From assembly GCA_003550325.1 (NCBI GenBank), contig QKWP01000002.1, positions 448,393 to 512,392 of the forward strand: a stretch of DNA of 64,000 nt. Reading direction: 5' to 3'. The translations under genes and the position numbers were made by a program. This document shows positions 1 to 12,030 of this stretch, piece by piece; within the stretch, counting starts at the first letter, position 1; every line of letters begins with the position of its first letter. The notes beneath the pieces are model-generated. The model was given only the letters and a program-made list of their open reading frames with translations. It was not told the DNA's origin and did no database searches. This stretch comes from Gigaspora rosea. Taxonomy: Eukaryota > Glomeromycota > Glomeromycetes > Diversisporales > Gigasporaceae.

Positions 1-930
1 TTTTGGTATGGCATTGTTGTAGAGTTTTCGTGCTATTTGACGTTTCGTTGTAAATTGTGCTGTTTGTTGTTCATTTTTGTTGGGAGTGTCTTTTATTATA
101 AGTACTTTGTGGAAATACAATTTCATTATATTTTTTTTCTTTTTTTTTATAAATAAATTTGCTAAGTACAGTAATACGGCTTTGTCACTTTTTTTAATAA
201 ATAAATTTAGTGATACGATTTCGTCATTCGTTATGCTTTTATTATATTTTTTTATTATTTATTTTTTTTTATTTATTACATGATATTTTTTATTAAAAAA
301 AATAGCATGGCAGACATTTGTTTTAATTGGTCAAAAAATGTAAACAAGTAAACAATATGCATGATATAGATCATTATAATACCCGTAATTGCCTGTGATA
401 ATTAACCAATTAAATTACATAATTTTTAATATTAGAAAATGAACCTTAAAACATTTATTGCATAAGGTTAGAAACAGATAGATTATACATAAAGCAGAAT
501 GAATATAATATTTATTATTAAATACCCAACTCATTAAAAAATTAATATGTAAATAAATTATTAGCAAAACTATCTTTGTTTTTTATTTATTATCTTTTAA
601 AAGAATAAAGTATTCGATTTTATTTCATTATTACGACCTTTATTAGAGATACATGACCTTTAGCCCATATAATTAAACAATAATACTTATATAGTACTTA
701 TATACTGTACATACTATCAACCTAGTACCTAACCCAACATTATTAATGTTTTACTCGATAACAATATAATATTTAGAATACATAAAATAAATAAAATATA
801 ATAAAATAAGAGCAGCTTTTTATTATAATAGCACATTAAACAGTATAACAAAGTTCTGTAGGTTTAGATCTTAACACATAACATTTCAATCTTCTTTTTT
901 TTGTTGGCCGTTTTAGCATTTAAAACTTAA
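1..930. other. A+T-rich stretch, no gene seen
   Basis: Very A+T-rich DNA with T-runs. The short open frame near 77-283 is poly-T driven and rich in F and I, with no recognisable domain. No tRNA, repeat unit or conserved coding segment was seen. Confidence 0.6.
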
Positions 931-934
931 TATG

Positions 935-2720
935 ATGCAGATTTTAGATACCACTCAAATGCCTTCTTCTTTTCTTTCTTGGTGCCAATTCTGTTTCCTC
1001 TTCTCAATTCCAAATTGATAATAGCATCCTATATTGCGCATATTAACAGCATAATTAACTGATTCATCGGTTATTGATGTTAATTTACGACGACAAAATA
1101 TATAAGTTGAAAAAATAAATACCTTTAATCGGCTTTAGAATTAATTTCATGCTAATAATTTTGCTAGTATATATTTCATCAGGATGCTTTGGCAATGATT
1201 TAATAAGAATTGCTTTTTAATTTCATTATCGTTTCCAGATGCCCCTTTCCAACCACAATAATTTTTCAATCTTTTTATCAAATTCTGAAGTGAGTTTGTT
1301 TTTGGCCTTCTCTGAACCTTTATAACAGATGCAGTATTGAATATTGGTTCGCTTGGTTATGCAATTGGAGCAAACTTTGGTCATGATCCTTTGCAAATTT
1401 CTATTGCAAGTTTTAAATTAAGTTTATGCCCATCAAAGAGTCTTTGACCAGTCGACATTTCTATCATAATCATACCAAACCCATAAATATCTGCTTTTTG
1501 TGTAAATGGCTTATCGCCCAATAAAATTTCAGAAGCAACATAGGGCATGACTCCATAAATTTCGCCAGCTTAAACTTTCTCATCTACTTTTCTAGACAAT
1601 CCCAGATCTGCGATATAGGATTGTGTATTTTCATTAGGGCAGTGTCATTAATCATCTGATTATTTTTTATCAGAGGCCTACCCCCCTTCCTCTTCCTCAA
1701 TATATAAATAGTCAGGTTCTTATATATAATTTCAACTTTTTTTACCCCCCTCCCCTCCTAAAAAATCACCTAATTTTTGTTACTCCCCTTAGTGCGTTGA
1801 TTTTGCAAAATGTTACCACTATAAAAGTGTGCATATATATATCTTGAATTATCATGAATTTATATAACTTATACACCATATGGGCGGATTTGATTCATAT
1901 GATGATGGGTTGTTATATTGTATATTACTAATGTACAATATAACAACCCATCATCATATGAATCAAATCCGCCCATATGCAGTATCTTTAAGTATTTGTA
2001 ATTTGGTCTGGCATGTAAAACTAATAAAATTTTTTTTAAATATTTATTAAAACTTCCATTATTAGCATACTAATAGATTATCAAGTAATCTTTTGTTTTT
2101 GCGTTTTGGGTTATTCCATATATTGCGAGCTTAGTATAATATAATTTATATTCCATAAGACTTTTAAACTTAAAGTTTAAACAATGAATTAGTTTAATAA
2201 ACTATTAGAAAAATTATCAAAGCAATAAATTAACTTACTCCTTTTAAAAATCATTGTTTTCTTTTGAACTGGTCAACGTCTTGAGTGCAACGGTGCTGGA
2301 TGGTTCATGCGCTCTTTTGTAAATTTTCAACTTCTCGTATGTCATCCAACCAGGTTGCTAAATATACAGAACCAAATCCATCTTTACCGATTTCTTTAAC
2401 ATAATATAATTTATTAAATAGAATTCATTCAATCACATCATCATATTTCTAGGCTTTAAGTTGGAATGCTTTCATTTTTATCTTTTTGTCTTTCTGCATA
2501 ATCGTTGCTTGTCGAAAATTTACAGTTGTTGACTCTTTCATAATCTTCTGGAGTACGGTTAGTGCCATTAGATTTAGGGACGAGATCTCTGATATCTAAT
2601 AGACAAAAATAAAGTATAAGTGGAATTTAGGACGTATAAATTAATAATAATTATTTAATTTCCTTACTTGATTCAATGTTTGACTTTTCGTTATCCATAA
2701 TAGCATACAGACTATATACT
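935..2720 (-). pseudogene. broken protein kinase gene with Sel1-repeat tail
   Basis: Read on the minus strand, the order is as in Glomeromycotina kinase/Sel1 proteins. A linker with PEDYERVNNCKF lies near 2510-2600. A glycine loop GKDGFGSVY lies near 2360-2400 and VALKTL (the ATP lysine) near 2285. The activation segment IADLGLSRK lies near 1600 and YVASE stands for the APE motif near 1545. C-lobe KADIYGFGMIMIEMSTGQ lies near 1440-1510 and KHPDEIYTSK near 1170. A Sel1-like segment KKAFEWYLKSA lies near 945-1000. The catalytic-loop (HRD) region is missing; in its place, at about 1640-2230, is non-coding DNA holding a palindrome. Stops and frameshifts occur in nearly every segment, so no active kinase is expected. 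Family is confident from motifs; exon limits are approximate. Confidence 0.75.
1877..1979. repeat. near-perfect 103-bp palindrome
   Basis: Two arms of about 48 bp, beginning CATATGGGCGGATTTG and ending with its reverse complement, are separated by a loop of about 7 bases (TTACTAA). It lies inside the gap that replaces the catalytic loop of the kinase remnant, so it may be part of the DNA that broke the gene. No clear target duplication was seen. Confidence 0.85.
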
Positions 2721-2889
2721 TTCACTGATGAGAAAAAAGACTCAAGAACGGGGTTGATGATTTAAATTCATGTTTTGATCTTGATGATCCAGAAGTTCGT
2801 TTGCAATCATCAATATCTTTATTTCCAATTGTCCACTATGTTACTTTGTCCGGGTCACACACTGACAATTAAATTTGTGTAAGAAATCT

Positions 2890-3300
2890 TTAAATAAGCT
2901 ATAAACAAAAATAAAAATCAGCATACTTTTCAATCCATTCATAAGATTTATCTTGATCTTCTTTCACGCCAAATCCATAATAACGAATAGTAGTTTTCTG
3001 AATCCCTATAGTAAATACTTAATGCATATCGATGTCGACTCCAAGTTCTAAATAATAACAATAACTAACTTGATATATTCTATTAGGATTCTACATGTTT
3101 GCTGATTTTTGATAATATATAAATGCCTTGATTTTATTCTTTTCAACTCCTATTCGTAACAATAGCCAAGACAATTGATTCCTTTAGTATGCCCTATGTA
3201 AGCAGGTTTTTTGAATTGGGCGAATGCTTTATATTCATCCTTTTCAAAATTAATTCTGTGAAGATAAAACTATCCTAATTCATAATAGTTATAACTATTT
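2890..3300 (-). pseudogene. Sel1-repeat fragments
   Basis: Minus-strand reading gives Sel1-like pieces: YYGFGVKEDQDKSYEWIEK near 2930-2990, and INCLGYCYE plus KAFAQFKKPAYIGHTKG near 3160-3240. The spacing of G, A and Y residues fits Sel1 (tetratricopeptide-like) repeats. Frames are interrupted. They lie upstream of the kinase remnant on the same strand and may be its N-terminal part or a separate broken Sel1 gene. Confidence 0.55.
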
Positions 3301-4185
3301 AGAATAAATACTTAAATAAAAAGTATATTTTTAAGAATGTATTGCCTATACCTTAAGTAAAAAAGCGACAAACTGAACAGTTTCATGTGATCCTCTTGAA
3401 AGAGACTCTTGTGCAAACTAACAGTTCCTTTCTATTAGAGCTATTTAACTTGTAGCCAATATTATATAAACTTTTCTTAATTTATTGGAATATGAAATAT
3501 ATTCGCCTTTGTAAATAGTAATTTAAGTTTTTTTTTCAAGAGGAATTTATTCGATCATGAGATGTAAATGATCAGTCTGTACCACAACTCCTAAGAAGAT
3601 TTGAATCCGAATATTGTCGGTCGATAAAGTACTATCATGGTTTTAGTTGAAGTTTGAAAGCAAAAAAAAAAGGTTCTACATGTATAGTATAACAATTAAT
3701 ACCCATTAATTTATTCATTATATACTGTATTACCATATTACTTGCTGAATTTGCCCTCTAAATAAAGTCTTTAGGGATACTGATCTATACTAATCTTTTT
3801 TCGCTAAAGATGTACGAAGAGGTGAAAAACACTTTAAGATAGTTTAAAAAAAATTTATTATGTAAAACCACAAGTTGCCAATTGACGATGTGGTTTTTCA
3901 TAGTTAGGTTTACTTTAAATTTTTTTATATTATGTAATCTAGTGATCTTCAAGCCAATCAAATCAAATGTCCACCATGCTCATGTAATATAATTACTAAC
4001 CATTACTACGTTACGTATAATATATTTTTATTAAAAAAAAAAGAATCCAAAGAAAAAAAAATTATCAAAAAAAACTTAAACCATTACGTTTTAATAATGT
4101 TAGTACAGCATGAAAACATGTAAAAAAATCCAAATCGCCAAGAAGAGGAACTCCAAAAGAACGTCTAAACAATAAAGAAAGTTAT
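3301..4185. other. A+T-rich stretch, no gene seen
   Basis: No open frame with recognisable coding character and no clear inverted or tandem repeat. It ends in A-runs that lead into the tandem array. Confidence 0.5.
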
Positions 4186-4189
4186 AAAC

Positions 4190-5460
4190 ACAGAGAGAGA
4201 GAGAAAAAAAAAACTCATGAAGAATCACCAGAAACGATGCAAAGTCGATGAAAAATCATCAGGAAACGACGTGAAGTCAACAAAGATTACCAGAAAATGA
4301 CGACGCTAAGTCCACTGAAAGAATTACTAAAAACAAGAAAGAAAGTTAGTAGTGAACACAAGAAACATCAAAAGAAAAAAAAAACAAACAAACCTCACTA
4401 GAAACGATGAAATTCGAAACATTGACATTAAGTTCACTAGAAGAACACCTAAAAACAAGAAGAAAAGTTAGTAGTGAGCACAAGAAATACCAAAAAAAAA
4501 TAAGCGCAAAAACACTAAGAAAAAAAAAAAGACAAGAAAGACTTACCAGAGAACAATGCAAATTCGAGAAGAATCACCAGAAAATGACACAAGTCCACTG
4601 AAGAACGCCTAAACAAGAAACACCAAGTAAAAAAATAAACACAAGAAACACCAGAAAAAAATTATATGCAAAAAAAAAACGCCTCACCAGAGAACAATAA
4701 AAATTTGAAAAATCACACACCAAGGAACGACGCAAATTTGAAAAGAATTACCAGAAAGCGATGCAAGTCCACCAAAGAACGTCTAAACAAGAAACACTAG
4801 GAAAAAACAAACACAAGAAACACCAAAAAAAAATTGAGTGCAAGAAAAAAAAACTGCCTCACCAAAGAACAACAAAAATTCGAAGAACCATCCACCAAAG
4901 AAGGACACAAATTCAAGAAGAATCACCAGAAAATGATGCAAGTCCACCGAAGAACGCCTAAACAAAAAACACCAGAAAAAAAACAAACACAAGAAACACC
5001 GGAAAAAAATTGAATACAAGAAAAAAAAATGCTTTACCAACGAACGATAAAAATTTGAAGAACCACACACCAGAGAACGACGCAAATTCAAGAAGAATCA
5101 CCAGAAAACGATGAAAGTTCACCGAAGAACGCCTAAACAAGAAATACTAGGAAAAAAAAATGAACGCAAGAAATACTAAAAAAAATTGAATGCAAGAAAA
5201 AAACGCCTCACTAGAGAATGACAAAACTTCGAAGAACCATCAGTAAAGACTCACCAGAAAACGACGCAAATTTGAGAAAAATCACCAAAAAATAATGCAA
5301 GTCCACCGAAGAATGCCTAAATAAGAAACACCAGGAAAAAAGCAAACACAAAAAAAAACCAAAAAAAAATTCGAATACAAAAAGAAAAAAACACCTCACC
5401 AAAGAACGACGAAAATTCGAAGAAATACTAGTAAGTCCACCGGAAGAAATTTAAACCAAA
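4190..5460. repeat. degenerate A-rich tandem array, period about 175 bp
   Basis: The marker GCCTCACC (with small changes) recurs near 4392, 4540, 4681, 4856, 5031, 5205 and 5393. The later spacings are 175, 175, 174 and 188 bp; the first two are shorter, at about 148 and 141 bp. Each unit contains sub-motifs such as AATCACCAGAAAA, AAGTCCACCGAAGAACG and AACAAGAAACACC. Both strands have short open frames of low-complexity peptide, which look like shadows of the repeat and not genes. Units differ at many positions, so the array is old. Confidence 0.8.
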
Positions 5461-5729
5461 TATAAAACCCCTCAAACAAGAGTGAACAAAAAAAAAACCT
5501 AAACAAAAGAAAAGCTTACCAAGAGAGCAACGAAAACCATTCCAAAAATCTACTCCAGAAAGCGAAAAGAACTTTAAAAAACGATATCAAAGATCCATCT
5601 AAAAAATAAAAAAATAAGAATAAATATATAGTACGAAAAAAACACGTATTTGCATACCTGATATGGGTCGCTGGAGTACTGCTGGAGTGGTAGATCGCCA
5701 GGGTGCACAACCGTGCAGGTGCACAAAAA

Positions 5730-5990
5730 ACATATTCAATAAAAGTCGAAAAAAATATAAAAAAATTTTTTTAAAAAAATAGTAAAAAAAAAATAGAAAT
5801 CGAAAAAAATTTAAAAAAAATTAAAAAAATTTTAAAAAAAAAGAATAAATAACGTTAAAACCAAAAAAAAGAATCAAATAAATAATAAAAAACAAAAAAA
5901 ATATTAAAAAATTTAAAAAAAAATATATAAAAAAAAAAGTATAAAAAACGTTAATAATAAAAATCAAAAATAATATAAAAAAAATTAATT
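5730..5990. repeat. A-rich low-complexity tract
   Basis: Almost pure A with scattered T, G and C, including repeats such as AAAAACGTTAA. Similar tracts occur at 31600-31760 and, as T-rich DNA, at 29170-29450 and 31970-32310. Confidence 0.7.
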
Positions 5991-6004
5991 GACACTATGC
6001 ATAC

Positions 6005-7042
6005 TAGTCATAGGACATTTCCCCTTAAAATAGGTCCAAATGCTTTTTATAATTAAAATTTTTAAAAAAACATATGAATTTACTATATAACTTTGAGCTA
6101 AGATCTTCATCAAGCTAACTTATTAACTTAAAATTAAATTTTACAATTATATAGAACAAGAAAAGGAAAAAAAATTGAGCTTAAAAACCAAGTTAAAATT
6201 TTGTTATTTTTGTACAATTTCAAAATGTAACTTCGTCAAAAACAAATATTTACTAATTTTAAATCAGCAATTATATGTAAAATTATGCTCTGAACAACTT
6301 TACTTAGGTGACCAAAGTAGGTTACCTTGAAAGAAAAATAGGTTATCTATGTACTAAAGTTAAAATTTTTGAGTTTTCAATATAAAACTTTTTTTTGATT
6401 AGGTAACCTACTTCGGGCCCTTAAGCAAAGTTGTTCAGCACGTGATTCTACTTGCTTTAAAGCTGCTGCGCGTTTTCTCAAACCTTTTACTAAGTGAAAA
6501 ATAGGTTTAAAGTTTGAAAAATTTTTTTTTGAACTTTAAACCCATTTTTCACTTAGTAAAAGGTCCGAGAAAACACACGGCAGCTTTGAATCAAGTAGAA
6601 TTACGTGCCAAACAACTTTGCTTAAGGGCCCGAAGTAGGTTACCTAATCAAAAAAAAAGTTTTATATTGAAAACTCAAAAATTTTAACTTTAGTATATAG
6701 ATAACCTATTTTTCTTTCAAGGTAACCTACTTCGGTCGCCTAAGTAAAGTTGTTCAGAGCATAATTTTACATATAATTGCTAATTTAAAATTAGTAAATA
6801 TTTGTTTTTGACAAAGTTACATTTTGAAATTGCACAAAAATAACAAAATTTTAACTTGGTTTTTAAGCTCAATTTTTTCTTCTTTTCTTGTTCTATATAA
6901 TTGTAAAATTTAATTTTAAGTTAATAAGGTAGATTGATGAAGATCTTAGCTCAAAGTTATATAGTAAATTCATATGTTTTTTTAAAAATTTTAATTATAA
7001 AAAGCATTTGGACCTATTTTAAGGGGAAATGTCCTATGACTA
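6005..7042. mobile_element. 1.04-kb palindromic element (family A)
   Basis: Two arms of about 515 bp are reverse complements with few mismatches and meet near 6524. The ends are TAGTCATAGGACATTTCCCC and its complement. The flanks read ATAC on both sides (6001-6004 and 7043-7046); a TA duplication is also compatible. No protein is encoded. Each arm carries the motif CTAAGYAAASTTGTTCAG twice (near 6290 and 6425, mirrored near 6610 and 6740). A second copy of this family is the LINE target at 49.5 and 58.4-59.0 kb. It is non-autonomous; its source transposase is unknown. Confidence 0.85.
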
Positions 7043-7203
7043 ATACTCTAACATGTGCTTTAATAAGCATAGTGCAGAACGTGGCATAAACATGTTTAAT
7101 AATGCATATATCGGTCTTTCAACATACGTACGTACGTATATACCTATAGAAAACCTGTTCATACAAGTTTATTTGCATGAGAATTTTTTTTAAAAAAATA
7201 ACT

Positions 7204-7325
7204 CCCGAAAATAAGCTACCTCCTCATTAAGCATAAATTGCTTAAAATCTTCTATATCCCGAAAATAAGCTACTCTCGATTTTTTGAAGTCAAAATCGTC
7301 CAAAAAAAGGTTGCTTATTTTCGGG
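7204..7325. mobile_element. short inverted-repeat element with CCCGAAAATAAGCTAC ends
   Basis: The left end CCCGAAAATAAGCTAC faces a right end GTTGCTTATTTTCGGG, and another copy of the end motif lies near 7260. Related ends are found at 28990-29105, 32550-32640 and, diverged, at 13725-13980, so this is a dispersed family of small elements. Confidence 0.6.
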
Positions 7326-7473
7326 AATATACGGTATAAACTAGTTCTGTTTAGTTTGAATTAAAACCAAATCCAACCTGAACTATTTTTAGCAAAAGTG
7401 TATATAATTTAAGCAATTAATATTACTGAACTGTATATATATTAATAGTGCTATAGTACTAAAATTTTATTAA

Positions 7474-8014
7474 TTGGTGATTCGCCAGTCAGCTGATGAA
7501 TGATCATAGTGTAACATAACGCAAATCACTATGTAAATCACATATATAGTGAATATGAAAAATTTCTAACGTTCGTCTAAGGAAACCTTTTTTTTATACT
7601 AAGTTAATCGTCCTTGTCGACTAATTGAAAATTGTAGAGCTCGTCTTTGCGGTCCTAACGGTAGTTAAATCATCCAAATCGGCCCAGTGGATGCCGAGAT
7701 ATCCTTAAAAAACGCGTCAACGACTATAGAAAATCTCTATATAAACAATGTATTGTTTATATAGAGATTTTCTATAGTCGTTGACGCGTTTTTTAAGGAT
7801 ATCTCGGCATCCACTGGGCCGATTTGGATGATTTAACTACCGTTAGGACCGCAAAGACGAGCTCTACAATTTTCAATTAGTCAACAAGAACGATTAGCTT
7901 AGTATAAAAAAAGTTTCCTTGGACGAACGCCATATTTACTATATATGTGATTTACATAGTAATTTGCATTATGTTACACTATGATCATTCTTTAGCTGAC
8001 TGGCGAATCACCAA
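7474..8014. mobile_element. 541-bp palindromic element
   Basis: Near-perfect inverted arms of about 270 bp meet near 7748. The ends are TTGGTGATTCGCCAG and its complement. Each arm contains GTAGTTAAATCATCC followed by GGCCCAGTGGAT, a sequence shared with the module described at 61.5-62.2 kb. No target duplication is certain and nothing is encoded. Confidence 0.8.
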
Positions 8015-8169
8015 ATAAATTTATTTTATAAAAAAATACTTTAAAATATAGGAAAATTATAGATAGTGTCCCATCGCCATGGCGACCCTATATGATCGAC
8101 CAATCATTTTTTAGATTAGCAATCATATAGATGATCTGTTTTTTTTGTTTTTTTTTGTTTTTTTTTTTC

Positions 8170-8720
8170 TTTTAACATAATATTTTTTTTAGTTATTTCG
8201 AATCTTTGTTGGAGTTGTAGCTAGAGTCGTCACTGGAGTCGTCACTGGAGTCTTCGTTGGAGCTACACTAGAGCTTTTGTTGGTGCCGTTGTTGGTGCCA
8301 TCGTAGTTGGAGCCTCGTGAAGTCGCGCTTAGATTTGATAATTCGGTAGGTTTTTTATTAAGTTCTTCCACCAAGTTGTTCTTTCATAGAGTTAATAGGT
8401 TTTTCGTTGGTTTTCAGTAGGTTCTTTCGGCAAGTTTGTTGTTATTTTTTGGTAGGATTTCCTTCATTTTTTGTTAGGTTTTTTGGCAAATTTGTCGTTT
8501 TTTGGTGTTTACTTAGTAGGTTCTTCGTTTTTGGTGTGTTCTTTTTCTGGTAAATTCTTTGTCATTTTTTGAGTAAGTTTTTCGTTGAATTTTCCAGTAA
8601 GCTTTGACGCCAATTAATTCATCATTTTTCGGCGGGTTCGTCAGTAGGTTCTGTGGTTCTTTCGTTCGTTGTTTTGGTGGTTCTTCCAAGGATTCTTCAT
8701 TTCGTTTTCGTTTCTTTTGC
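8170..8720. repeat. T/G-rich degenerate repeat tract
   Basis: Irregular repeats of phrases such as GTAGGTTCTTCG and TTGGTGGTTC. Its complement has the same vocabulary (CGAAGAACC, CACCGAA) as the array at 4.2-5.5 kb, so the two may be related in opposite orientation. The open frame at 8189-8374 (minus) is rich in T, N and S and looks like a product of the repeat. Confidence 0.55.
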
Positions 8721-8764
8721 TTTTAATGGGCCATTTTTTTCACCATTCATTGTTGCAGTGGATG

Positions 8765-9090
8765 GGTGGGTGGAAGTGGCTTCATTACTTCATTACGTAA
8801 CAACGCTCATTTAAATTTTTTTTTTTAGTAACTTATTATTTCGCAATTTTTTTTTTAAATACTGTAATAAAAAATGGGTGGCTTCGTTATGCAACGAGTT
8901 TGTAAATTTTTTTTTTGCGAATGTTTGTGAAGTTTTTTTTTTTTTTACGATGTAAATTTTTTTGGATTTTTTTTGTATTACTGTAATTCTCAATATTTTT
9001 TTTAAAATAAAAAATGGGCAGCTTCATTACGCAATGAGTTTGTAAAAATATATTTTTTTTTCTTTTGTGAACGTTCACGTAGTTTTTTTC
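8765..9090. repeat. tandem repeat with ATGGGYGGCTTC core, left part
   Basis: Three degenerate copies (near 8771, 8872 and 9011) share GGCTTCRTTAYGCAAC, then GAGTTTGTAAA, a T-run and a GAAYGTTYGTGAAG-like end. A fourth copy lies at 10676-10760, so the insertion at 9097-10662 split the array. Confidence 0.7.
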
Positions 9091-9096
9091 TTTTAA

Positions 9097-10662
9097 GGGT
9101 AGGGTGTCAATATTTCCATTTTCATATAAAATAGATTGTAGATCAACTTTGTATAACTATATCATATGATTTACATATAAAAGTCATATGATTCGACCAA
9201 TGAGGATAGTGCTCCTACGGACCGGACTCGAACCAGACTTTAGTCAAGTCTGAGTCTGGTTTGATTTTCGTACCGGACTCAGACTTTTATATTCAGACTT
9301 TATAGTCAAGTCTGAGTCTGGTCTGGGTCTGGTCCGAAGTCTGCAGACTGGTCTGAGTCCGAATATATTTATATGTATTTTTTGGTGCTGAACAAGTTTA
9401 CTTAGTGCATTTTGTTAGAATAAATTAGTAAAATTTTATGAATCATAAGATTTTATTGAATTTTATTAATAAAATTCTAAAAAATTTTATAATTCGCAAA
9501 TTTTTATTAATTAATTCTAACAAAATGCACTAAGTAAACTTGTTCAGCACCTAAAAATGTATTAAAACGGCCTATTTGTTTTTATTTTACTTAAAATTTA
9601 GAGATTTGATTCACAATTTTGGATTTTTGATCAAAAAAGTCAAATTTAAGCATCTTTTCTCCAAATTTCAAGTAAAATAAAAACAACCCTGCCGATTTAA
9701 TGTATTTTTAGGTGCTGAACAAGTTTACTTAGTGCATTAAGTTAGAAATAATTAGTAAAATTTTGTGAATCATAAGATTTTATAGAATTTTATTAATAAA
9801 ATTCTATAAAATCTTATAATTCACAAATTTTTATTAATTAATTCTAACAAAATGCACTAAGTAAACTTGTTCAGCACCTAAAAATACATTAAATCGGCAG
9901 GGTTGTTTTTACTTACTTGAAATTTGGAGCTAAGATGTTAAAATTTGATTTTTTTGATCAAAAATCCAAAATTGTGCATCAAATCTCTAAATTTCAAGTA
10001 AAATAAAAACAAATAGGCCGTTTTAATACATTTTTAGGTGCTGAACAAGTTTACTTAGTGCATTTTGTTAGAATTAATTAATAAAAATTTGCGAATTATA
10101 AGATTTTTGAAATTTATTAATAAAATTCAATAAAATCTTATGATTCATAAATTTTTACTAATTAATTCTTACAAAATGCACTAAGTAAACTTGTTCAGCG
10201 CCAAAAAATACATATAATTATATTTAGACTCAGACCAGTCTGCAGACTTCGGACCAGACCCGAACCGGACTCATAGTTGAGCCTGAGTCTGGTCTGAAGT
10301 CTGAAATTAGTAAAATTTAGAGTCTGAGTCTGGTCTGATCCCGGACCAGACCCAGACCGGACCAGACCCGGACCGGACCTAGGAGCACTAAATGAGGATT
10401 ATCAAATTTTTGTGTAACCCAGAAAAAACATATAGTAATCTCGGAAAATTTAATTCTATATGAAGTTTATTTTTTTTAAAGAAATGCATTTCTTACAACT
10501 TCACTATTATAAACAAGCTACTTTAAACTATATATTATATAAATATGGTAAAAATTGACTCAGATAATAAAAAGTTTTATTAGAAGCATATTTTTATTTA
10601 CTATATAAAAATTCAATCTACCATGTAGATCATATAAAAAATGATCTACATACACCCTACCC
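9097..10662. mobile_element. TTAA-flanked MITE, interrupted by a hAT-like element
   Basis: The ends are GGGTAGGGTGT and ACACCCTACCC, each bordered by TTAA (9093-9096 and 10663-10666). Without the nested 1184-bp element and its 8-bp duplication, this element is about 374 bp, close to the two other family members (about 349 and 360 bp). TTAA duplication is known for piggyBac- and Kolobok-type transposons; the superfamily here is inferred only from the flanks. Confidence 0.8.
9207..10390. mobile_element. hAT-like non-autonomous element, palindrome array (3+2 units)
   Basis: Terminal inverted repeats TAGTGCTCCTA and TAGGAGCACTA are flanked by an exact 8-bp duplication AATGAGGA (9199-9206 and 10391-10398), the hallmark of hAT transposons. 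Subterminal regions repeat AGTCTGAGTCTGG many times, as expected of transposase binding regions. The interior alternates two palindromes: P1 (starts GTGCTGAACAAG, three copies near 9389, 9713 and 10038) and P2 (starts CTAAAAATGTATT, two copies near 9552 and 9878). No transposase is encoded. It is inserted in the TTAA-flanked MITE. Confidence 0.9.
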
Positions 10663-10675
10663 TTAAATAAAACTG

Positions 10676-10760
10676 GATGGCTTCATTACACAACAAGTTT
10701 GCAAAAAAATTTTTTTTTTTCCGCGAACATTCACGAAGTTTTTTTCTTTTTTGTTTAAAT
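10676..10760. repeat. tandem repeat with ATGGATGGCTTC core, right part
   Basis: Fourth copy of the repeat at 8765-9090, separated from it by the TTAA-flanked insertion. It shares GGCTTCATTAC, AAGTTTGCAAAA, a T-run and a GAACATTCACGAAG end. Confidence 0.65.
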
Positions 10761-11023
10761 AATATCTGTATAAAACTTAAAAAAAATTTTGTTAGTAAAA
10801 AAAAGCTGACCACATGATCACTTTTGATTGGCTAATCACGGGGTCGGCATAGCGATGGATCACCATAAAATAACGCCCTAAAATGTATATCTAATATATA
10901 TTTTATATTTATAATTAGTACAATATCATTTTATTTATTATTTCTAATAACTTATGCTTTATTTTATAGTATTATAAAAACAATTTATTTTTTGTACTTG
11001 TAAAATTATTTAAGGGTAGAGTA

Positions 11024-11516
11024 CAATATCGATCATTTTTATATATAATTATCATACAAAAAAATTTTTATATAGGAGCAAAAATACGTTACAGATAAGG
11101 ATTTTTGAGAACACAACCAATTTTAGCTAAAATTTTGTAGCATATAGGTCAAAACATTCTATTTGTAGGGGACCGTTAAAGCCAGGTCCATTAGGATTAG
11201 TTTTTTTAATGCAGTTAAGGTTAGAAGGTTATATAGGTATCAATAATGGAACTTATGCAATATGTAGATTAATATGTAAACAGACCTGGCTTTAACGGAC
11301 CCCTATTTGTAGTAGTAAAACTTTAAAGCCACATATTATATTAAAAAATTCTACTTGTATATATTGTCAATTTGCCCAGGACGATTGAGATTTGCCTAGG
11401 TAGTCAATATAAATAACATACAATAACATATAATTATCACCTGATTCCAATTGAATGTATTGTAAAAAAAATTAGTAATGTAATCACTATTAAAATGTAG
11501 ATCATTGTACTCTATC
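11024..11516. mobile_element. TTAA-family MITE, second copy
   Basis: The left end TTAA-GGGTAGAGTACAAT faces a right end ATTGTACTCTATCC-ATAA, where the last TTAA has one change. It contains a nested 140-bp element; without it the length is about 349 bp, matching its relatives at 9097 and 39156. No coding sequence. Confidence 0.7.
11166..11305. mobile_element. 140-bp MITE nested in the TTAA element
   Basis: Ends TAGGGGACCGTTAAAGCCAG and its near-complement, flanked by TTTG on both sides (11162-11165 and 11306-11309). The short length and long terminal repeats mark it as a MITE. The superfamily is not clear from a 4-bp duplication. Confidence 0.7.
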
Positions 11517-11812
11517 CATAAATTTCTATATTTGCTATAATTGTTAATAATCATAATGCAAAATGAAGCTTTTTTTTACAATCACAATAGAAATTAATAT
11601 ATTAGTACACTGACCAAAGTACTCTTTTTTAAATACTCTTATTGCAAAATACTAAATTTTTTGGTTAGTACACTATAGCAATTAGTATTTACAATAAAGC
11701 TTACTATAGTCAAATCTTTTAAATATATATCATTAGAACTAGTTCTAGAGTATATATTTAGAGAGAGTTGCAATTAAAGAATACTGTACTAACATTATTA
11801 TTATATGTCACA

Positions 11813-12026
11813 GCTGAAGCTAGAAATAGCTAAAGCTAAAAATTAGAGACCTTGATTTAAAAATATAAGCTCTACTAAAATCTATTTATACTCTTTTATT
11901 ATTAAATTAACCCTAAACCTAATCTAACTCTATAGAAAAACTCTAACAAAAGGCCCAAAAAATTTTTGAAAATTTTATATTAGGATAATTAAAATTTCTA
12001 GCTTTAGCTATTTCTAGCTTTAGCCA
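11813..12026. repeat. 214-bp inverted repeat with GCTTTAGCTATTTCTAGC ends
   Basis: The left arm GCTAGAAATAGCTAAAGC is complementary to the right arm near 12000-12026, where the sub-motif CTAGCTTTAG is repeated twice. It is probably a MITE; no target duplication was recognised. Confidence 0.6.
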
Positions 12027-12030
12027 CAAT

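Noticed and set aside
4346-5710. Several open frames on both strands in the A-rich array
   Set aside because: They follow the repeat and code for low-complexity K/Q/H or F/L/S peptides. They are products of composition.
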